DNA of 64,000 bases, from NCBI GenBank assembly GCA_031629035.1, contig JAVLUG010000010.1, forward strand, positions 104,465 to 168,464, in the 5' to 3' direction. The notes under the pieces are model-generated. The model saw only the letters and a list, made by a program, of their open reading frames with translations. It was not told the origin of the DNA and ran no database searches. The stretch comes from MVYY01 sp012517575 (GTDB lineage: Bacteria > Bacteroidota > Bacteroidia > Bacteroidales > Paludibacteraceae). Below are positions 8,827 through 17,734 of the stretch, piece by piece; position 1 is the first letter of the stretch, and the number at the start of each line of letters is the position of its first letter. Made by a program: the position numbers and the translations under genes.

Positions 8827-8837
8827 AATTCAAAGTA

Positions 8838-8867
8838 CAAAATTAATTCAAATTTCTCTACTTGCAA
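8838..8867 (-). promoter_or_regulatory. Promoter of tRNA-Gly
   Basis: Minus-strand TAATTTTG (8838-8845) with TTG 19 bases upstream (8865-8867) fits the Bacteroidetes consensus. It lies 11 bases before the mature tRNA 5' end. The tRNA may therefore have its own start rather than depend on read-through from rnfA. Confidence 0.5.
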
Positions 8868-8949
8868 GAGAACGACGCATCAAAAATACAATTTTTGAAC
8901 AATATTGCTATCCTCACGGAATAATTGGATCAAAAGAAACAGTAATCGA

Positions 8950-9525
8950 TTATTTTACTATTCCTGCAAAACCCATAAATGCCAACGCTAATAAACCCGC
9001 AGTAAGCAAAGCTATAGGAGTACCTTCCATTCCTTTGGGTAATTTTACCATACTCAACTGCTCCCTGATTCCTGAAAACAAAATTAAAGCCAAACCAAAG
9101 CCAAGAGCGGTAGAAATAGCGAAAACTACACTTTCCAACAAATTAAAATTTTTCTGAATCACCATAATAGCGACGCCAAGAATTGTACAATTTGTAGTTA
9201 TCAATGGAAGAAAAACTCCCAGCGCTTGATAAAGTGCCGGAGAGATTTTTTTCAGAATAATTTCCACCAATTGAACCAGTGCTGCAATGACCAGAATATA
9301 AGTAATAGTCTGCAAAAAAGCTATATGATAAGGTTCGAGAATCGACTTTTGAATGACATAAGTAAAGATTGTAGAAATGGTCATCACAAAAACTACCGCG
9401 CCACTCATGCCTAAAGCCGTATTTATTTTTTTGGATACTCCTAAAAAGGGACAAATGCCCAAAAATTGCGACAATACAATGTTGTTCACAAAAACTGCAC
9501 TGATAAAAATAAGAATATAGGTCAT
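8950..9525 (-). CDS. rnfA: Electron transport complex subunit RnfA
   Basis: This 191-residue integral membrane protein has six predicted spans, the family's usual size. RnfA and RnfE form the paired membrane core of the Rnf complex, which couples electron flow between ferredoxin and NAD to Na+ or H+ transport. The N-terminal VNNIVLSQFLGICPFLGVS and central TTNCTILGVA contain the conserved cysteines that in relatives coordinate an iron-sulfur cluster within the membrane. It is the last gene of the rseC-rnfBCDGEA operon, 52 bases after rnfE. Confidence 0.96.
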   Translation of the reverse strand: MTYILIFISAVFVNNIVLSQFLGICPFLGVSKKINTALGMSGAVVFVMTISTIFTYVIQKSILEPYHIAFLQTITYILVIAALVQLVEIILKKISPALYQALGVFLPLITTNCTILGVAIMVIQKNFNLLESVVFAISTALGFGLALILFSGIREQLSMVKLPKGMEGTPIALLTAGLLALAFMGFAGIVK

Positions 9526-9577
9526 TTATCAATAATTTATAGGGTTCAACTTTAAAAAAGTTTTTCTAATTATCACT

Positions 9578-10168
9578 TTATGCTTTGCGAAGTTTGTTCA
9601 TGATTGCAATCAGATATGCCAGAGCGATAAAAGCACCGGGTGCCAGAATGAAAATCAACATACCGTATTTGTCAGGAAAAACACTCATACTAAAAATTTT
9701 ACCTGTTCCCAGAAATTCTCTTACCATACCAAGCAAAGTCAATGCAAAAGTAAAGCCCAATCCAATGCCAATTCCATCGAGAGCTGAATCAAAAACGGAA
9801 TTTTTTGAAGCAAAAGCTTCTGCCCTCCCCAATACTATGCAATTGACAACAATTAAAGGAATAAATATTCCCAAACTTGCATAAAGTGCCGGAACATAAG
9901 CCTGCATAAACATTTCTACTACGCTCACAAAAGTTGCTATGACAACAACATAAGCGGGAATGCGCACCTTATCGGGGATCAAATTTTTCAGCAACGAAAT
10001 TGCCACATTCGACCCAATCAACACAAAAGAAGTTGCCAATCCCATACTGAAACCGTTGATAGCTGAAGAAGTAGTGGCAAGTGTCGGACACATGCCGAGA
10101 ATTAAAACAAAAGTCGGATTTTCATTGATCAAACCATTCAGAATGATTTTAAATTTAGCGTTGCTCAT
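9578..10168 (-). CDS. rnfE: Electron transport complex subunit RnfE
   Basis: This 196-residue, six-span membrane protein is the homologue and partner of RnfA. The segments NPTFVLILGMCPTLATTSS and IVVNCIVLGRAEAFAS carry the half-channel cysteine motifs typical of RnfE/NqrD. The order rnfG-rnfE-rnfA is the standard one. The start ATG at 10168 is followed by a short cytoplasmic segment (MSNAKFKIILNGL). The gap to rnfG is 46 bases. Confidence 0.96.
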   Translation of the reverse strand: MSNAKFKIILNGLINENPTFVLILGMCPTLATTSSAINGFSMGLATSFVLIGSNVAISLLKNLIPDKVRIPAYVVVIATFVSVVEMFMQAYVPALYASLGIFIPLIVVNCIVLGRAEAFASKNSVFDSALDGIGIGLGFTFALTLLGMVREFLGTGKIFSMSVFPDKYGMLIFILAPGAFIALAYLIAIMNKLRKA

Positions 10169-10214
10169 GGTTTATCCATTTTGGTTTTCAATAGTAAAAT
10201 AAGAAATTTATCTA

Positions 10215-10856
10215 TTATTTCTGCTCCGTTTTACTTATCGGAGACGCACCGGAATTGGCATCCTGAGCTTTAGGAGCGTTGGAATTGCCGGCATAAGCCC
10301 GATAAGCTTTGTTTACTGCCTCAAGGAAAGCTCTCGAACTGATGGTAGCTGCGGTGATTGCATCAATTTCTCCTCCATCCTTACTGACAGAAAGATTGTT
10401 AATGGCCGGATTTTTTCCACGAATATCCCGCTTCCCGTTGGGTGTTTTAAACCAATCTGTCATTTTACTTCCCAATCCGGGTGTTTCTTTTTGTTCCAGA
10501 ACCGAATAATTGATGATATTTCCGTTTCGGTCAAAACCCACCATCAGTTTAATATCTCCGGCAAAACCTTTTTTTGAATTGGTCTCAACTGCCGCGCCGA
10601 CAAACACGTTGTTTTTATCGTAAGCCTTATAGACATTCAACGTATCGCCCGCACTGACAGGAATTTTTTCTGTAGCACCCAAATGGTCAAACTTTGGCAA
10701 AACTTCCTTAATGGCATTTTCCTGCTTGGCATTTTTTGATTTTTCTATCGGTTCTTTTGTCAATGTATAAACCGACCCTAAAGTGAGGGCGGAAAAAACT
10801 GAAATCGACAACAGCGAGATCAGCATATTTTTAAAAGAAGAAGTGAGTTTTTTCAT
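10215..10856 (-). CDS. rnfG: Electron transport complex subunit RnfG
   Basis: This 213-residue protein has a single N-terminal membrane anchor (about residues 10-30) and a periplasmic FMN-binding domain. The flavinylation motif appears as DAITAATISS, in which Thr171 is the expected phosphoester-linked FMN site. Most relatives have Gly at the second position before it (S/TGAT), and here it is Ala. An ApbE transferase would be needed, and none is encoded in this window. The start overlaps the rnfD stop by four bases (ATGA), a sign of translational coupling. The C-terminal tail from about residue 190 is Ala/Ser/Lys-rich and probably disordered. Confidence 0.95.
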   Translation of the reverse strand: MKKLTSSFKNMLISLLSISVFSALTLGSVYTLTKEPIEKSKNAKQENAIKEVLPKFDHLGATEKIPVSAGDTLNVYKAYDKNNVFVGAAVETNSKKGFAGDIKLMVGFDRNGNIINYSVLEQKETPGLGSKMTDWFKTPNGKRDIRGKNPAINNLSVSKDGGEIDAITAATISSRAFLEAVNKAYRAYAGNSNAPKAQDANSGASPISKTEQK

Positions 10857-11818
10857 TTTTTGCGAACCTCTCCAAATCGTTTTGGTTTAATATAAGTATT
10901 GATGAGCGGGGTAAAGGCATTCATAATAAGTATGGCGAACGATACGCCTTCGGGATACGAACCGAACAATCTTATTACAACCGTAATAACACCAATGCCA
11001 ATGCCATAAACAAACATTCCGCGTTTTGTCATGGGTGAAGTTACAAAATCGGTTGCCATAAAAATGGCTCCAAGCATTAGGCCTCCCGTCATTAAATGAA
11101 CCAGAGGTGAAGCGTAAGTCTGGGGATCAACTAAATAAAAAATACCTGTCATAACAAAAACCGTGGACAAAATAGTGATTGGAATATGCCAAGAAATTGT
11201 ACGACGATAAAGTAAATAAGCAAACCCCAGCAACAAAGCCAAAGTTGAAACCTCACCCATAGAGCCGCCCATGTTTCCGATAAACATATCCAATGCAGAA
11301 GGAATATTTTCCAAATGCTCTTTCAATGCAGTTAGTGCCGTAGCAGAAGTTTCGGCATCCATATAGGCAGGATTGAAAGGAATGGGACGAGGCCATGAAG
11401 TCATTTGAACGGGAAAGGAAATCAACAAAAAAACGCGACCAACCAATGCCGGATTAAAAGGATTATTACCCAGCCCGCCAAAACTCATTTTCCCGACTCC
11501 AATTGCCACCAAAGCCCCTATGATTACAATCCATATTGGAAGATTGGACGGTAAATTAAAAGCAAGCAACAAACCGGTTACAATAGCTGAGCAGTCTGTA
11601 ATGGTCTTTTCGCCCTTCAAGATGAAATTCTGAATCAGGTATTCAAAAAGTACGCAGGACAAAACAGACGTCGCACTCACTATCAATGCTCCTACTCCAA
11701 AATAGTACAATGCCACCAAATAAGCAGGAATGAGAGCGATTAAAACACTTTTCATTTCTTTTTGGATGGAATTTCCACTATGCACATGCGGAGAAGGCGA
11801 TACAACTAATTTATTCAT
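10853..11818 (-). CDS. rnfD: Electron transport complex subunit RnfD
   Basis: This 321-residue membrane subunit has about nine to ten spans and matches RnfD/NqrB. The covalent FMN motif is recognisable as DAETSATALT, with Thr160 as the expected attachment site. The conserved GGLGNNPFNPALVGRVF segment and C-terminal SYPEGVSFAILIMNAFTPLI are hallmarks. The N-terminal SPSPHVHSG is the typical cytoplasmic lead-in. It lies 18 bases after rnfC and overlaps rnfG by four bases. Confidence 0.96.
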   Translation of the reverse strand: MNKLVVSPSPHVHSGNSIQKEMKSVLIALIPAYLVALYYFGVGALIVSATSVLSCVLFEYLIQNFILKGEKTITDCSAIVTGLLLAFNLPSNLPIWIVIIGALVAIGVGKMSFGGLGNNPFNPALVGRVFLLISFPVQMTSWPRPIPFNPAYMDAETSATALTALKEHLENIPSALDMFIGNMGGSMGEVSTLALLLGFAYLLYRRTISWHIPITILSTVFVMTGIFYLVDPQTYASPLVHLMTGGLMLGAIFMATDFVTSPMTKRGMFVYGIGIGVITVVIRLFGSYPEGVSFAILIMNAFTPLINTYIKPKRFGEVRKK

Positions 11819-11836
11819 AAAAATTTAATATTTTTC

Positions 11837-13174
11837 TTACAATTGTTGAACTTTTCGACTCCTAATCAATTCGCCAACCTTTAATTTTCCATAACGGATA
11901 TAATCGACCAATGGCCGGTTGGAAGGGCACACATAACTGCACGAACCGCATTCAATGCAATCCATCACTCTATTTTGTTCAAGTTCATCCAACAAGTTTT
12001 TTTCACTCCTGTTCATCAACAAATAAGGTTCAAGTCCCATAGGACAATGGAATACACACTTCGCACAACGGATGCAGTTTTGCACTTTTCCCCTTCCCGA
12101 TTCGGAAGAAGGAATAAACAAAACAGCAGCCGTTCCTTTTGCCACAGAAATTTCCAAATTTGGAAGAGCCCGTCCCATCATTGGCCCTCCGGCAACAATT
12201 TTTCCAGTATCTTCAGGTATTCCTCCTGTTTTTTCTACCACATGTGAAAGAGGAGTTCCCACACGCACCCAATAATTTCCGGGCTCAGGAACAGATTTTC
12301 CGGTTACGGTAATAACTCTTTCTATAAGTGGCTTGTTCTTTTGAACTGCTTCATAAACGGCAAAGGTTGTGGCAACATTTTGTACAATTGCTCCAACATC
12401 AATCGGCAATCCTCCACTTGGAACTTCTCTGCCTGTCAATGCCTGAATCAACTGTTTCTCGCTGCCTTGAGGATATTTTACCTTTAATGGAATCACTTCA
12501 ACCCCTTCAACCGTTTTTGCCCATTTTTCAATATTGAGAATAGCATCCGGTTTATTTGCTTCTATTCCTACTAAAGCCCTTTTTACCTGAATGGCTTTCA
12601 TCAAAATAGTAATTCCAATAATTATTTCCTCACCCTTTTCGAGCATCAACTGATGATCGCAAGTAAGATACGGTTCACATTCAGCACCATTAATTATTAA
12701 TACTTCTGCCTTTTTACCAGCAGGTACCGACAACTTAACATGAGTTGGGAAAGTGGCACCACCTAAACCGACGATTCCCGATTCGGCAATTTTTTTTATT
12801 ATCTCTGAAGATTCCAAATCGCAGGTTCTTTTAACTTTTGGAGTCAAATCAATAGTTTCGAGCCAATCATCGCCAATCACGTCGATAAAAACAGCGGGAT
12901 TCTTATATCCGAAAGCATCCAGCGCATTATCTATTTTCACAACTTTTCCAGAAACAGAAGAATGCACATTTGCAGAAACGAAACCATCTGCGCGGCCAAT
13001 CAGCTGACCCACTTTCACCATATCGCCTTTGGCCACTTCAGGAATACTTGGTTTCCCTGAATAATGACGTAACGGAATGACTACCTGCTTGGGCAATGAA
13101 ATTACTTCGGTCTTTTTTCCGGCCGAGAATTTACATTCTTCAGGATGTATGCCGCCCATTTTAAAAGTTTTCAT
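11837..13174 (-). CDS. rnfC: Electron transport complex subunit RnfC
   Basis: This 445-residue peripheral subunit is predicted to exchange electrons with NAD(H). It has the N-terminal Rnf barrel-sandwich domain (GGIHPEE...VHSSVSGKV), the Rossmann-like nucleotide region with GLGGATFPTHVKL, the SLBB domain, and two 4Fe-4S motifs near the C-terminus: CIRCAKCVFHCP and CIECGSCSYVCP. The length is typical for the short RnfC of Bacteroidetes and clostridia and lacks the long C-terminal repeats seen in some gamma-proteobacteria. The gap to rnfB is 49 bases. Confidence 0.97.
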   Translation of the reverse strand: MKTFKMGGIHPEECKFSAGKKTEVISLPKQVVIPLRHYSGKPSIPEVAKGDMVKVGQLIGRADGFVSANVHSSVSGKVVKIDNALDAFGYKNPAVFIDVIGDDWLETIDLTPKVKRTCDLESSEIIKKIAESGIVGLGGATFPTHVKLSVPAGKKAEVLIINGAECEPYLTCDHQLMLEKGEEIIIGITILMKAIQVKRALVGIEANKPDAILNIEKWAKTVEGVEVIPLKVKYPQGSEKQLIQALTGREVPSGGLPIDVGAIVQNVATTFAVYEAVQKNKPLIERVITVTGKSVPEPGNYWVRVGTPLSHVVEKTGGIPEDTGKIVAGGPMMGRALPNLEISVAKGTAAVLFIPSSESGRGKVQNCIRCAKCVFHCPMGLEPYLLMNRSEKNLLDELEQNRVMDCIECGSCSYVCPSNRPLVDYIRYGKLKVGELIRSRKVQQL

Positions 13175-13223
13175 GAAAATATTGATAAATTATACACTCA
13201 GTTAACTTTTTAATAAAAACACA

Positions 13224-14087
13224 TTAGCCATTCAATACTACATTGGAAGTTTCTTCAACTTTTGGCTTACGGGGAGGAAAATTTAACTCCAAAATGGAAT
13301 TTGTTGGACATACTTCCACACATTTGCGACACAAAGTACATTTTTTATCGTCGATATAAGCCAGATTGTTATGTATGCTGATAGCATCGTAAGCACATAC
13401 GTTGAAACACTTGGAACAACCGATGCAAGCAACATCGCAAACTTTTTTGTTTACTGCCCCTTTATCCTGATTTACACAGTTTACGTAAATTCTGCGTGAT
13501 TTATGTCCTTTTTTTCGCAGTTGAATGATATTTTTTGGACAAGCCTTGACACAAGCTCCACAAGCAGTACATTTTTCTTCATCTACTTCGGGCAAAAGTG
13601 TTATCGGATTGATATGAATGGCATCGAAAGTGCAGGAATTTTCGCAATCACCATAACCCAAACATCCCCACGAACAATCGGTCTCTCCTCCATAAAGGTT
13701 ATGAACAATGGCACAGGATTTCACCCCATCGTAACGATTGGTTCGTTCTCTGTGTTCACAACTTCCACCACATCGAACGACAGCAATAAGCGGCTCGACG
13801 GGCATGGCAGTTTTTCCCAAAATATTGGCTACCTTTTCCATTGTTGGCATTCCTCCTACAGGGCAAGCCAAGTTTTCCAAAGAATCGGCCTTTACACATG
13901 CTGCCGCAAAAGCCCGACAACCAGGAAAACCACAACCTCCGCAATTTGCTCCCGGCAATGCAGCTTCCACTTCCTCAATTCTCGAATCTTCCTCAACCTG
14001 AAATTTTTGGGAAATAAAATATAAAATAATGGCCGACACAGCGCCAATTCCTCCTAACGAAAGTACTGAAACTAATATTAAATTCAT
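13224..14087 (-). CDS. rnfB: Electron transport complex subunit RnfB (ferredoxin-type)
   Basis: This 287-residue subunit is predicted to exchange electrons with ferredoxin. It has an N-terminal membrane anchor (residues 1-25), then the 4Fe-4S domain with CGGCGFPGC, then a cysteine-rich stretch (CGGSCEHR, CSWGCLGYGDCENSC) and successive ferredoxin motifs CTACGACVKACP, CIGCSKCFNVC and CTLCRKCVEVCP. The cysteine density makes frame and identity certain. It is the first rnf gene after rseC (gap 63 bases). The long opposite-strand frames here are shadows of this cysteine-rich coding. Confidence 0.97.
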   Translation of the reverse strand: MNLILVSVLSLGGIGAVSAIILYFISQKFQVEEDSRIEEVEAALPGANCGGCGFPGCRAFAAACVKADSLENLACPVGGMPTMEKVANILGKTAMPVEPLIAVVRCGGSCEHRERTNRYDGVKSCAIVHNLYGGETDCSWGCLGYGDCENSCTFDAIHINPITLLPEVDEEKCTACGACVKACPKNIIQLRKKGHKSRRIYVNCVNQDKGAVNKKVCDVACIGCSKCFNVCAYDAISIHNNLAYIDDKKCTLCRKCVEVCPTNSILELNFPPRKPKVEETSNVVLNG

Positions 14088-14150
14088 TTTTTGTTTTTCC
14101 TGATATTTCCAATTCTTTTTATAAAAAAATCCTTATTCGGCCTTATCTTT

Positions 14151-14570
14151 TCATAAGGATATTTCTTTCTTGATATGAAATTCAAATTTGCTTTTTAACT
14201 TTTTATTGAACAACGAAAGTATCAAATAATAGGGTATCAAAACTGAAAGAGCTATCAGCCCTGCTACAGCCTCATTTTTCATGAAAAAGCTCAAAATAAA
14301 TAGTAAGAGAAAAACAAGTAATAAAGGCAAAACAAAAGCTATCAACACCGCCTGCAAGCCAATAGAACTGCTTCCATAAACTATAACTTCATCTCCTTCG
14401 CGAATGGAATGGTCGTCAACTAAAACCTCAACCACTTTTTCCTGTTGATCACTCATCGTGCAGGCACTTTTGGCATGACAAGCACTACAAGCCGACTGCT
14501 GCACAATAAGAATTTGAGCTTTATTTCCCTCGATATGCTGAACTATTCCGGTATGTTCAATTTGCTGCAT
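14151..14570 (-). CDS. rseC: SoxR-reducing system RseC family protein
   Basis: This 139-residue protein has an N-terminal domain with SACSACHAKSACTM, the four-cysteine cluster of the RseC/MucC family, followed by two adjacent membrane spans (about residues 72-95 and 98-120) and a basic tail. In enterobacteria RseC works with the Rsx (Rnf) complex to keep SoxR reduced. In Bacteroidetes it is regularly the first gene of the rnf operon, as here, which suggests a role in Rnf assembly or maturation rather than SoxR control. Function is inferred from context. Confidence 0.9.
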   Translation of the reverse strand: MQQIEHTGIVQHIEGNKAQILIVQQSACSACHAKSACTMSDQQEKVVEVLVDDHSIREGDEVIVYGSSSIGLQAVLIAFVLPLLLVFLLLFILSFFMKNEAVAGLIALSVLIPYYLILSLFNKKLKSKFEFHIKKEISL

Positions 14571-14854
14571 TCTCCTTATTTGTTTGAAAAATTTTCCGAC
14601 AATTTAATTTAAAGTTGAAACAAATTATCCGTGTTACAATTATTTCTCCGCTCATCCAAAATTTGTTCAGCAATACTTCGCACAAAATTACTTGTTTTGA
14701 GCAAAAATAACCCATTGTTAATATTATTTTGTTTTCATTTAAGAAAATTGAACTTTGCGCTTGACATTTCGCATATTGATTCAGCTCATAAAATTAACTG
14801 AATTTTAAATTTATCGATTATCTTTGTAAAATAACTTTACTTTATGACATCAAT

Positions 14855-16426
14855 ATGCACAAAGAAATACAATTTGCTTTAACACCCGAGAAAGCTGAAA
14901 AGAAGGAAAATTTAGAAAAAGAAATCACCGAAATCTTAAAAATTTCTCCATTACAAATTACCAGTCTCAGAATTTTGCATAAATCGGTTGACGCCCGATC
15001 GTACCAGCCAAAAATTAACCTGACAGTAGAAGTTTACTGGGATGAAATTCCGCCGGAAAAAGAAAATACAGTATTTAATTATCATTACGTCGGCAATAAA
15101 CCTTCGGTATTGATAATCGGCTCGGGACCTGCCGGTCTTTTTGCGTCGCTCAAACTGATTGAACTTGGATTGAAACCCATCATTTTGGAAAGAGGAAAGG
15201 AAATTGGACAAAGAAAAATAGATATTGCCACACTTAACAGAAACAAGGGAATTGATTCCAACTCTAATTATTGTTTCGGAGAAGGCGGAGCAGGTACTTT
15301 TTCAGATGGAAAACTTTACACACGGTCAAAGAAAAAAGGAAATGTTCGACATGTTTTGGAAGTTTTTCATTTTCATGGCGCCGACGAAAAAATACTTTAC
15401 GAAGCCCATCCCCATATTGGTTCGGATAAGTTGCCGGTGATTGTCGAAAATATTTGCAAAACCATTCGGGATTGTGGTGGCGAAATCCATTACGGGCAAA
15501 AAATGACCGAAATAATAATCGATGACGGGAAAGTGAAAGGATGCAAAACATCCGATGGAAACATTTTTGAATCCCAAGCCATAATTTTAGCTACCGGTCA
15601 TTCTGCCCACGACGTTTATCAAATGCTTTACGACCAAAACATCCTACTCGAAAATAAAGGTTTTGCAATGGGCGTGAGAGTAGAACATCCTCAGGAATTG
15701 ATTGACAGTATTCAGTATCATCGAAAAAACCGTGGCGAATATCTACCACCTGCAACCTATCAATTGGTAGAGCAAATCGATGGTCGTGGTGTTTATTCAT
15801 TTTGCATGTGTCCGGGTGGCCACATTGTTCCCGCAATGAGCAGGGAAAAAGAAATTGTTGTTAATGGCATGTCTCCGTCGAAACGAAATTCTCCTTTTGC
15901 AAATTCCGGCATTGTAGTAGAAATCAGACCGGAAGATATTCCAAGTAATTTTCAACAATTTGGTGTTTTATCCGGGTTAAAATTTCAGCAATTTGTTGAA
16001 AATATGGCTTACACCAACAATGGAAATTTGGGTCTCACGGCGCCAGCACAAAGATTGTCCGATTTTGTAAGAGGAAAACTTTCTGCCGATTTGCCTGCCG
16101 CCTCCTATCTTCCGGGTTTGATTTCTTCGCCCCTTCACTTTTGGTTACCATCGGACCTGAGCAGGCGGTTGCAGGAAGGATTCAAAAAATTTGACAAAAA
16201 AATGCATGGATTTCTTACCAACGAAGCCATAGCGGTAGGCGTTGAATCACGGTCATCGTCTCCAGTCAGAATTCCACGCGAACACGATACTTTTCAACAT
16301 CCTCAGGTAAAAGGACTTTTCCCCTGCGGTGAAGGCTCAGGTTATGCAGGAGGAATAACTTCATCTGCCATTGATGGAGAAAATGTTGCAGTAGCTGTTT
16401 TTCAAAGTAATTTATGCAATAAATAA
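14855..16426 (+). CDS. FAD-dependent oxidoreductase (NAD(P)/FAD family)
   Basis: This 523-residue flavoprotein has an N-terminal small alpha/beta domain (residues 1-85), then the FAD-binding Rossmann motif GSGPAGLFASLKL near residue 90 and ILERGKEIGQRK after it. The signature CFGEGGAGTFSDGKLYTR follows, and a C-terminal FAD motif PCGEGSGYAGGITSSAIDG. This matches the uncharacterised 'FAD-dependent dehydrogenase' family widespread in bacteria, often about 520 residues. The substrate is unknown. A TATCTTTG box (14819-14826) precedes the ATG by 28 bases, supporting this start. It is divergent from the rseC-rnf operon. Confidence 0.88.
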   Translation: MHKEIQFALTPEKAEKKENLEKEITEILKISPLQITSLRILHKSVDARSYQPKINLTVEVYWDEIPPEKENTVFNYHYVGNKPSVLIIGSGPAGLFASLKLIELGLKPIILERGKEIGQRKIDIATLNRNKGIDSNSNYCFGEGGAGTFSDGKLYTRSKKKGNVRHVLEVFHFHGADEKILYEAHPHIGSDKLPVIVENICKTIRDCGGEIHYGQKMTEIIIDDGKVKGCKTSDGNIFESQAIILATGHSAHDVYQMLYDQNILLENKGFAMGVRVEHPQELIDSIQYHRKNRGEYLPPATYQLVEQIDGRGVYSFCMCPGGHIVPAMSREKEIVVNGMSPSKRNSPFANSGIVVEIRPEDIPSNFQQFGVLSGLKFQQFVENMAYTNNGNLGLTAPAQRLSDFVRGKLSADLPAASYLPGLISSPLHFWLPSDLSRRLQEGFKKFDKKMHGFLTNEAIAVGVESRSSSPVRIPREHDTFQHPQVKGLFPCGEGSGYAGGITSSAIDGENVAVAVFQSNLCNK

Positions 16427-16563
16427 AAAATTTATTTCTGATTTTAAGCGTAAAATTTTAACAGGAAAGATAGTTGGTAAACATTCCTGACCAAAAAATT
16501 GGAATAAAATTTGTTGAAAATTTCCAAATGTCTTTTGAATGTTCAACTTCAAAATATTAGAAA

Positions 16564-16950
16564 ATGAAAAAAATAGTGCTTACCCTGATAGGTGTGATTT
16601 TCTCAAGCGTTGTATTGCTTGCTCAAATTCCTAAATTCATGGAACTTCCGCCGGATGTAAGAGCAAAAACCCATACGGAATGGATGATAAACACTTTAAA
16701 ACTTAATCCTGATTTTTTTAATAAAATTTATCCCATCAACTTGCAATTTGCAAACGAAGTCGAGCCCATCAAATCGGATGGAATAAGCAAGTTTAAAAAA
16801 ATCAAAATTATAAAAGATGCTGACGGAAAAAGGCTAAAGGAATTTCGTACTTTTTTGTCAGCCGATCAGGTGGAAACCTATATTCAAAAAAGGAAAGAAC
16901 TGTTTGAGCAGGAACAAAAAAGGGAAAAAGCAAATAAAAAAACCACTTAA
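16564..16950 (+). CDS. Small exported protein, function unknown
   Basis: This 128-residue protein has a clear signal peptide (IVLTLIGVIFSSVVLLAQ, cleavage near residue 20). The mature part is helical and charged and ends in a Lys/Glu-rich tail. The layout, with a segment where LKLNPDFFNKI resembles the 'LNLTPEQ' start of Spy/CpxP-like periplasmic proteins, suggests a small helical periplasmic chaperone-like protein. The similarity is loose and I do not assign a family. A strong terminator follows 26 bases after the stop. Confidence 0.65.
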   Translation: MKKIVLTLIGVIFSSVVLLAQIPKFMELPPDVRAKTHTEWMINTLKLNPDFFNKIYPINLQFANEVEPIKSDGISKFKKIKIIKDADGKRLKEFRTFLSADQVETYIQKRKELFEQEQKREKANKKTT

Positions 16951-16975
16951 AAACCGTCAGTTCAACTTATCACAC

Positions 16976-17024
16976 AAAAAAACTGCAGATGAACTTTCTA
17001 AAAAATTATCTGCAGTTTTTTTAT
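16976..17024. terminator. Bidirectional terminator between convergent genes
   Basis: AAAAAACTGCAGAT (ending at 16990) pairs with ATCTGCAGTTTTTT (from 17008). A/T flanks provide a U-run in both directions. It lies between the rightward exported-protein gene and the leftward DUF3276 gene. Confidence 0.8.
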
Positions 17025-17081
17025 TTTGGTTCATTCAAATCTTCTGACCGAAAAAACAAAAATTTAAAAAATCTGGTCAGA

Positions 17082-17462
17082 TTAGTATTTGAATTTGTCG
17101 AAAATATTATCCTCCGATTCGGACGGATCTTCCGGTTTTTTGTGGGACTCATGAAACTGGTTTGCATAAGGTTCTTCGGGCTGTTGACGTTTGATAAAAC
17201 CAATAACATCTTCCAATCCTTCTATAAATTTCTCAAAATCCTGACGATAAAGAAAAATTTTATGCTTTTCGTAAGAAACTTGAGCATCTTCGTCCGATCC
17301 CATAACCTTCTTTTTGCTTTCGGTAATAGCCAAGAACAAATTGTCACTCTTATTTTTCTTCACATCCAGATAATAAATTCTTTTACCCGCCTTAATTGCT
17401 CTGGAATAAACAATTTCATTGCTTTTCTTTTCTAAATCGTTGTTTCTCGTTTCGTCTTCCAT
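17082..17462 (-). CDS. DUF3276 / PUR-domain DNA- or RNA-binding protein
   Basis: This 126-residue protein matches the DUF3276 family, the bacterial PUR-alpha-like nucleic-acid-binding fold found mainly in Bacteroidetes and spirochaetes. Visible are IVYSRAIKAGKRIYYLDVKK and FLAITESKK, then HKIFLYRQDFEKF and a helix, the beta-beta-beta-beta-alpha order of PUR repeats. I chose the ATG at 17462 rather than the in-frame TTG at 17471, because the only good ribosome site (GGAGAGG) directly abuts the TTG but sits at normal spacing from the ATG. The acidic C-terminal tail (EDPSESEDN) is probably disordered. The cellular target is unknown. Confidence 0.88.
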   Translation of the reverse strand: MEDETRNNDLEKKSNEIVYSRAIKAGKRIYYLDVKKNKSDNLFLAITESKKKVMGSDEDAQVSYEKHKIFLYRQDFEKFIEGLEDVIGFIKRQQPEEPYANQFHESHKKPEDPSESEDNIFDKFKY

Positions 17463-17672
17463 AATTTTCAACCTCTCCTTTTTAAATTAAAAAATTGTAT
17501 ATCAACTCATTATAAATACAATCCATAAAGTTAATTTGCTCCAAATTTCCGTATTTTTTTTTAATTAATCAAATAAATTACTCTTTTTCTTTGATTAGCA
17601 TTAATAAAACATTTCTTTCCCCTTTTGCAAACGGCAATCTAACTGCATATTTGAATAAGCAGATACAAATAA

Positions 17673-17702
17673 TTGAAGAAACAAAAAAAATCTTTACCTT
17701 TG
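17673..17702 (+). promoter_or_regulatory. Promoter of nusB
   Basis: TACCTTTG (17695-17702) matches TAnnTTTG, with TTG (17673-17675) 19 bases upstream. It lies about 30 bases before the ATG at 17735 and inside the longer upstream open frame, so it rules against a more upstream nusB start. Confidence 0.6.
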
Positions 17703-17734
17703 CAGAGAAATTAAATAAGCGTCCACTGAATTTT

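Noticed and set aside
8878..8900. AT-only hairpin after rnfA as terminator
   Set aside because: TCAAAAAT/ATTTTTGA with a tiny loop is symmetric but weak and has no GC pairs near the base. Not listed as a terminator.
13503..14024. 173-residue open frame opposite rnfB
   Set aside because: It mirrors the cysteine-rich rnfB coding sequence (Ser/Thr/Phe-rich) and has no independent support.
17591..17734. Upstream extension of nusB from a TTG
   Set aside because: A full promoter lies inside it, and conserved NusB sequence begins at the ATG at 17735.
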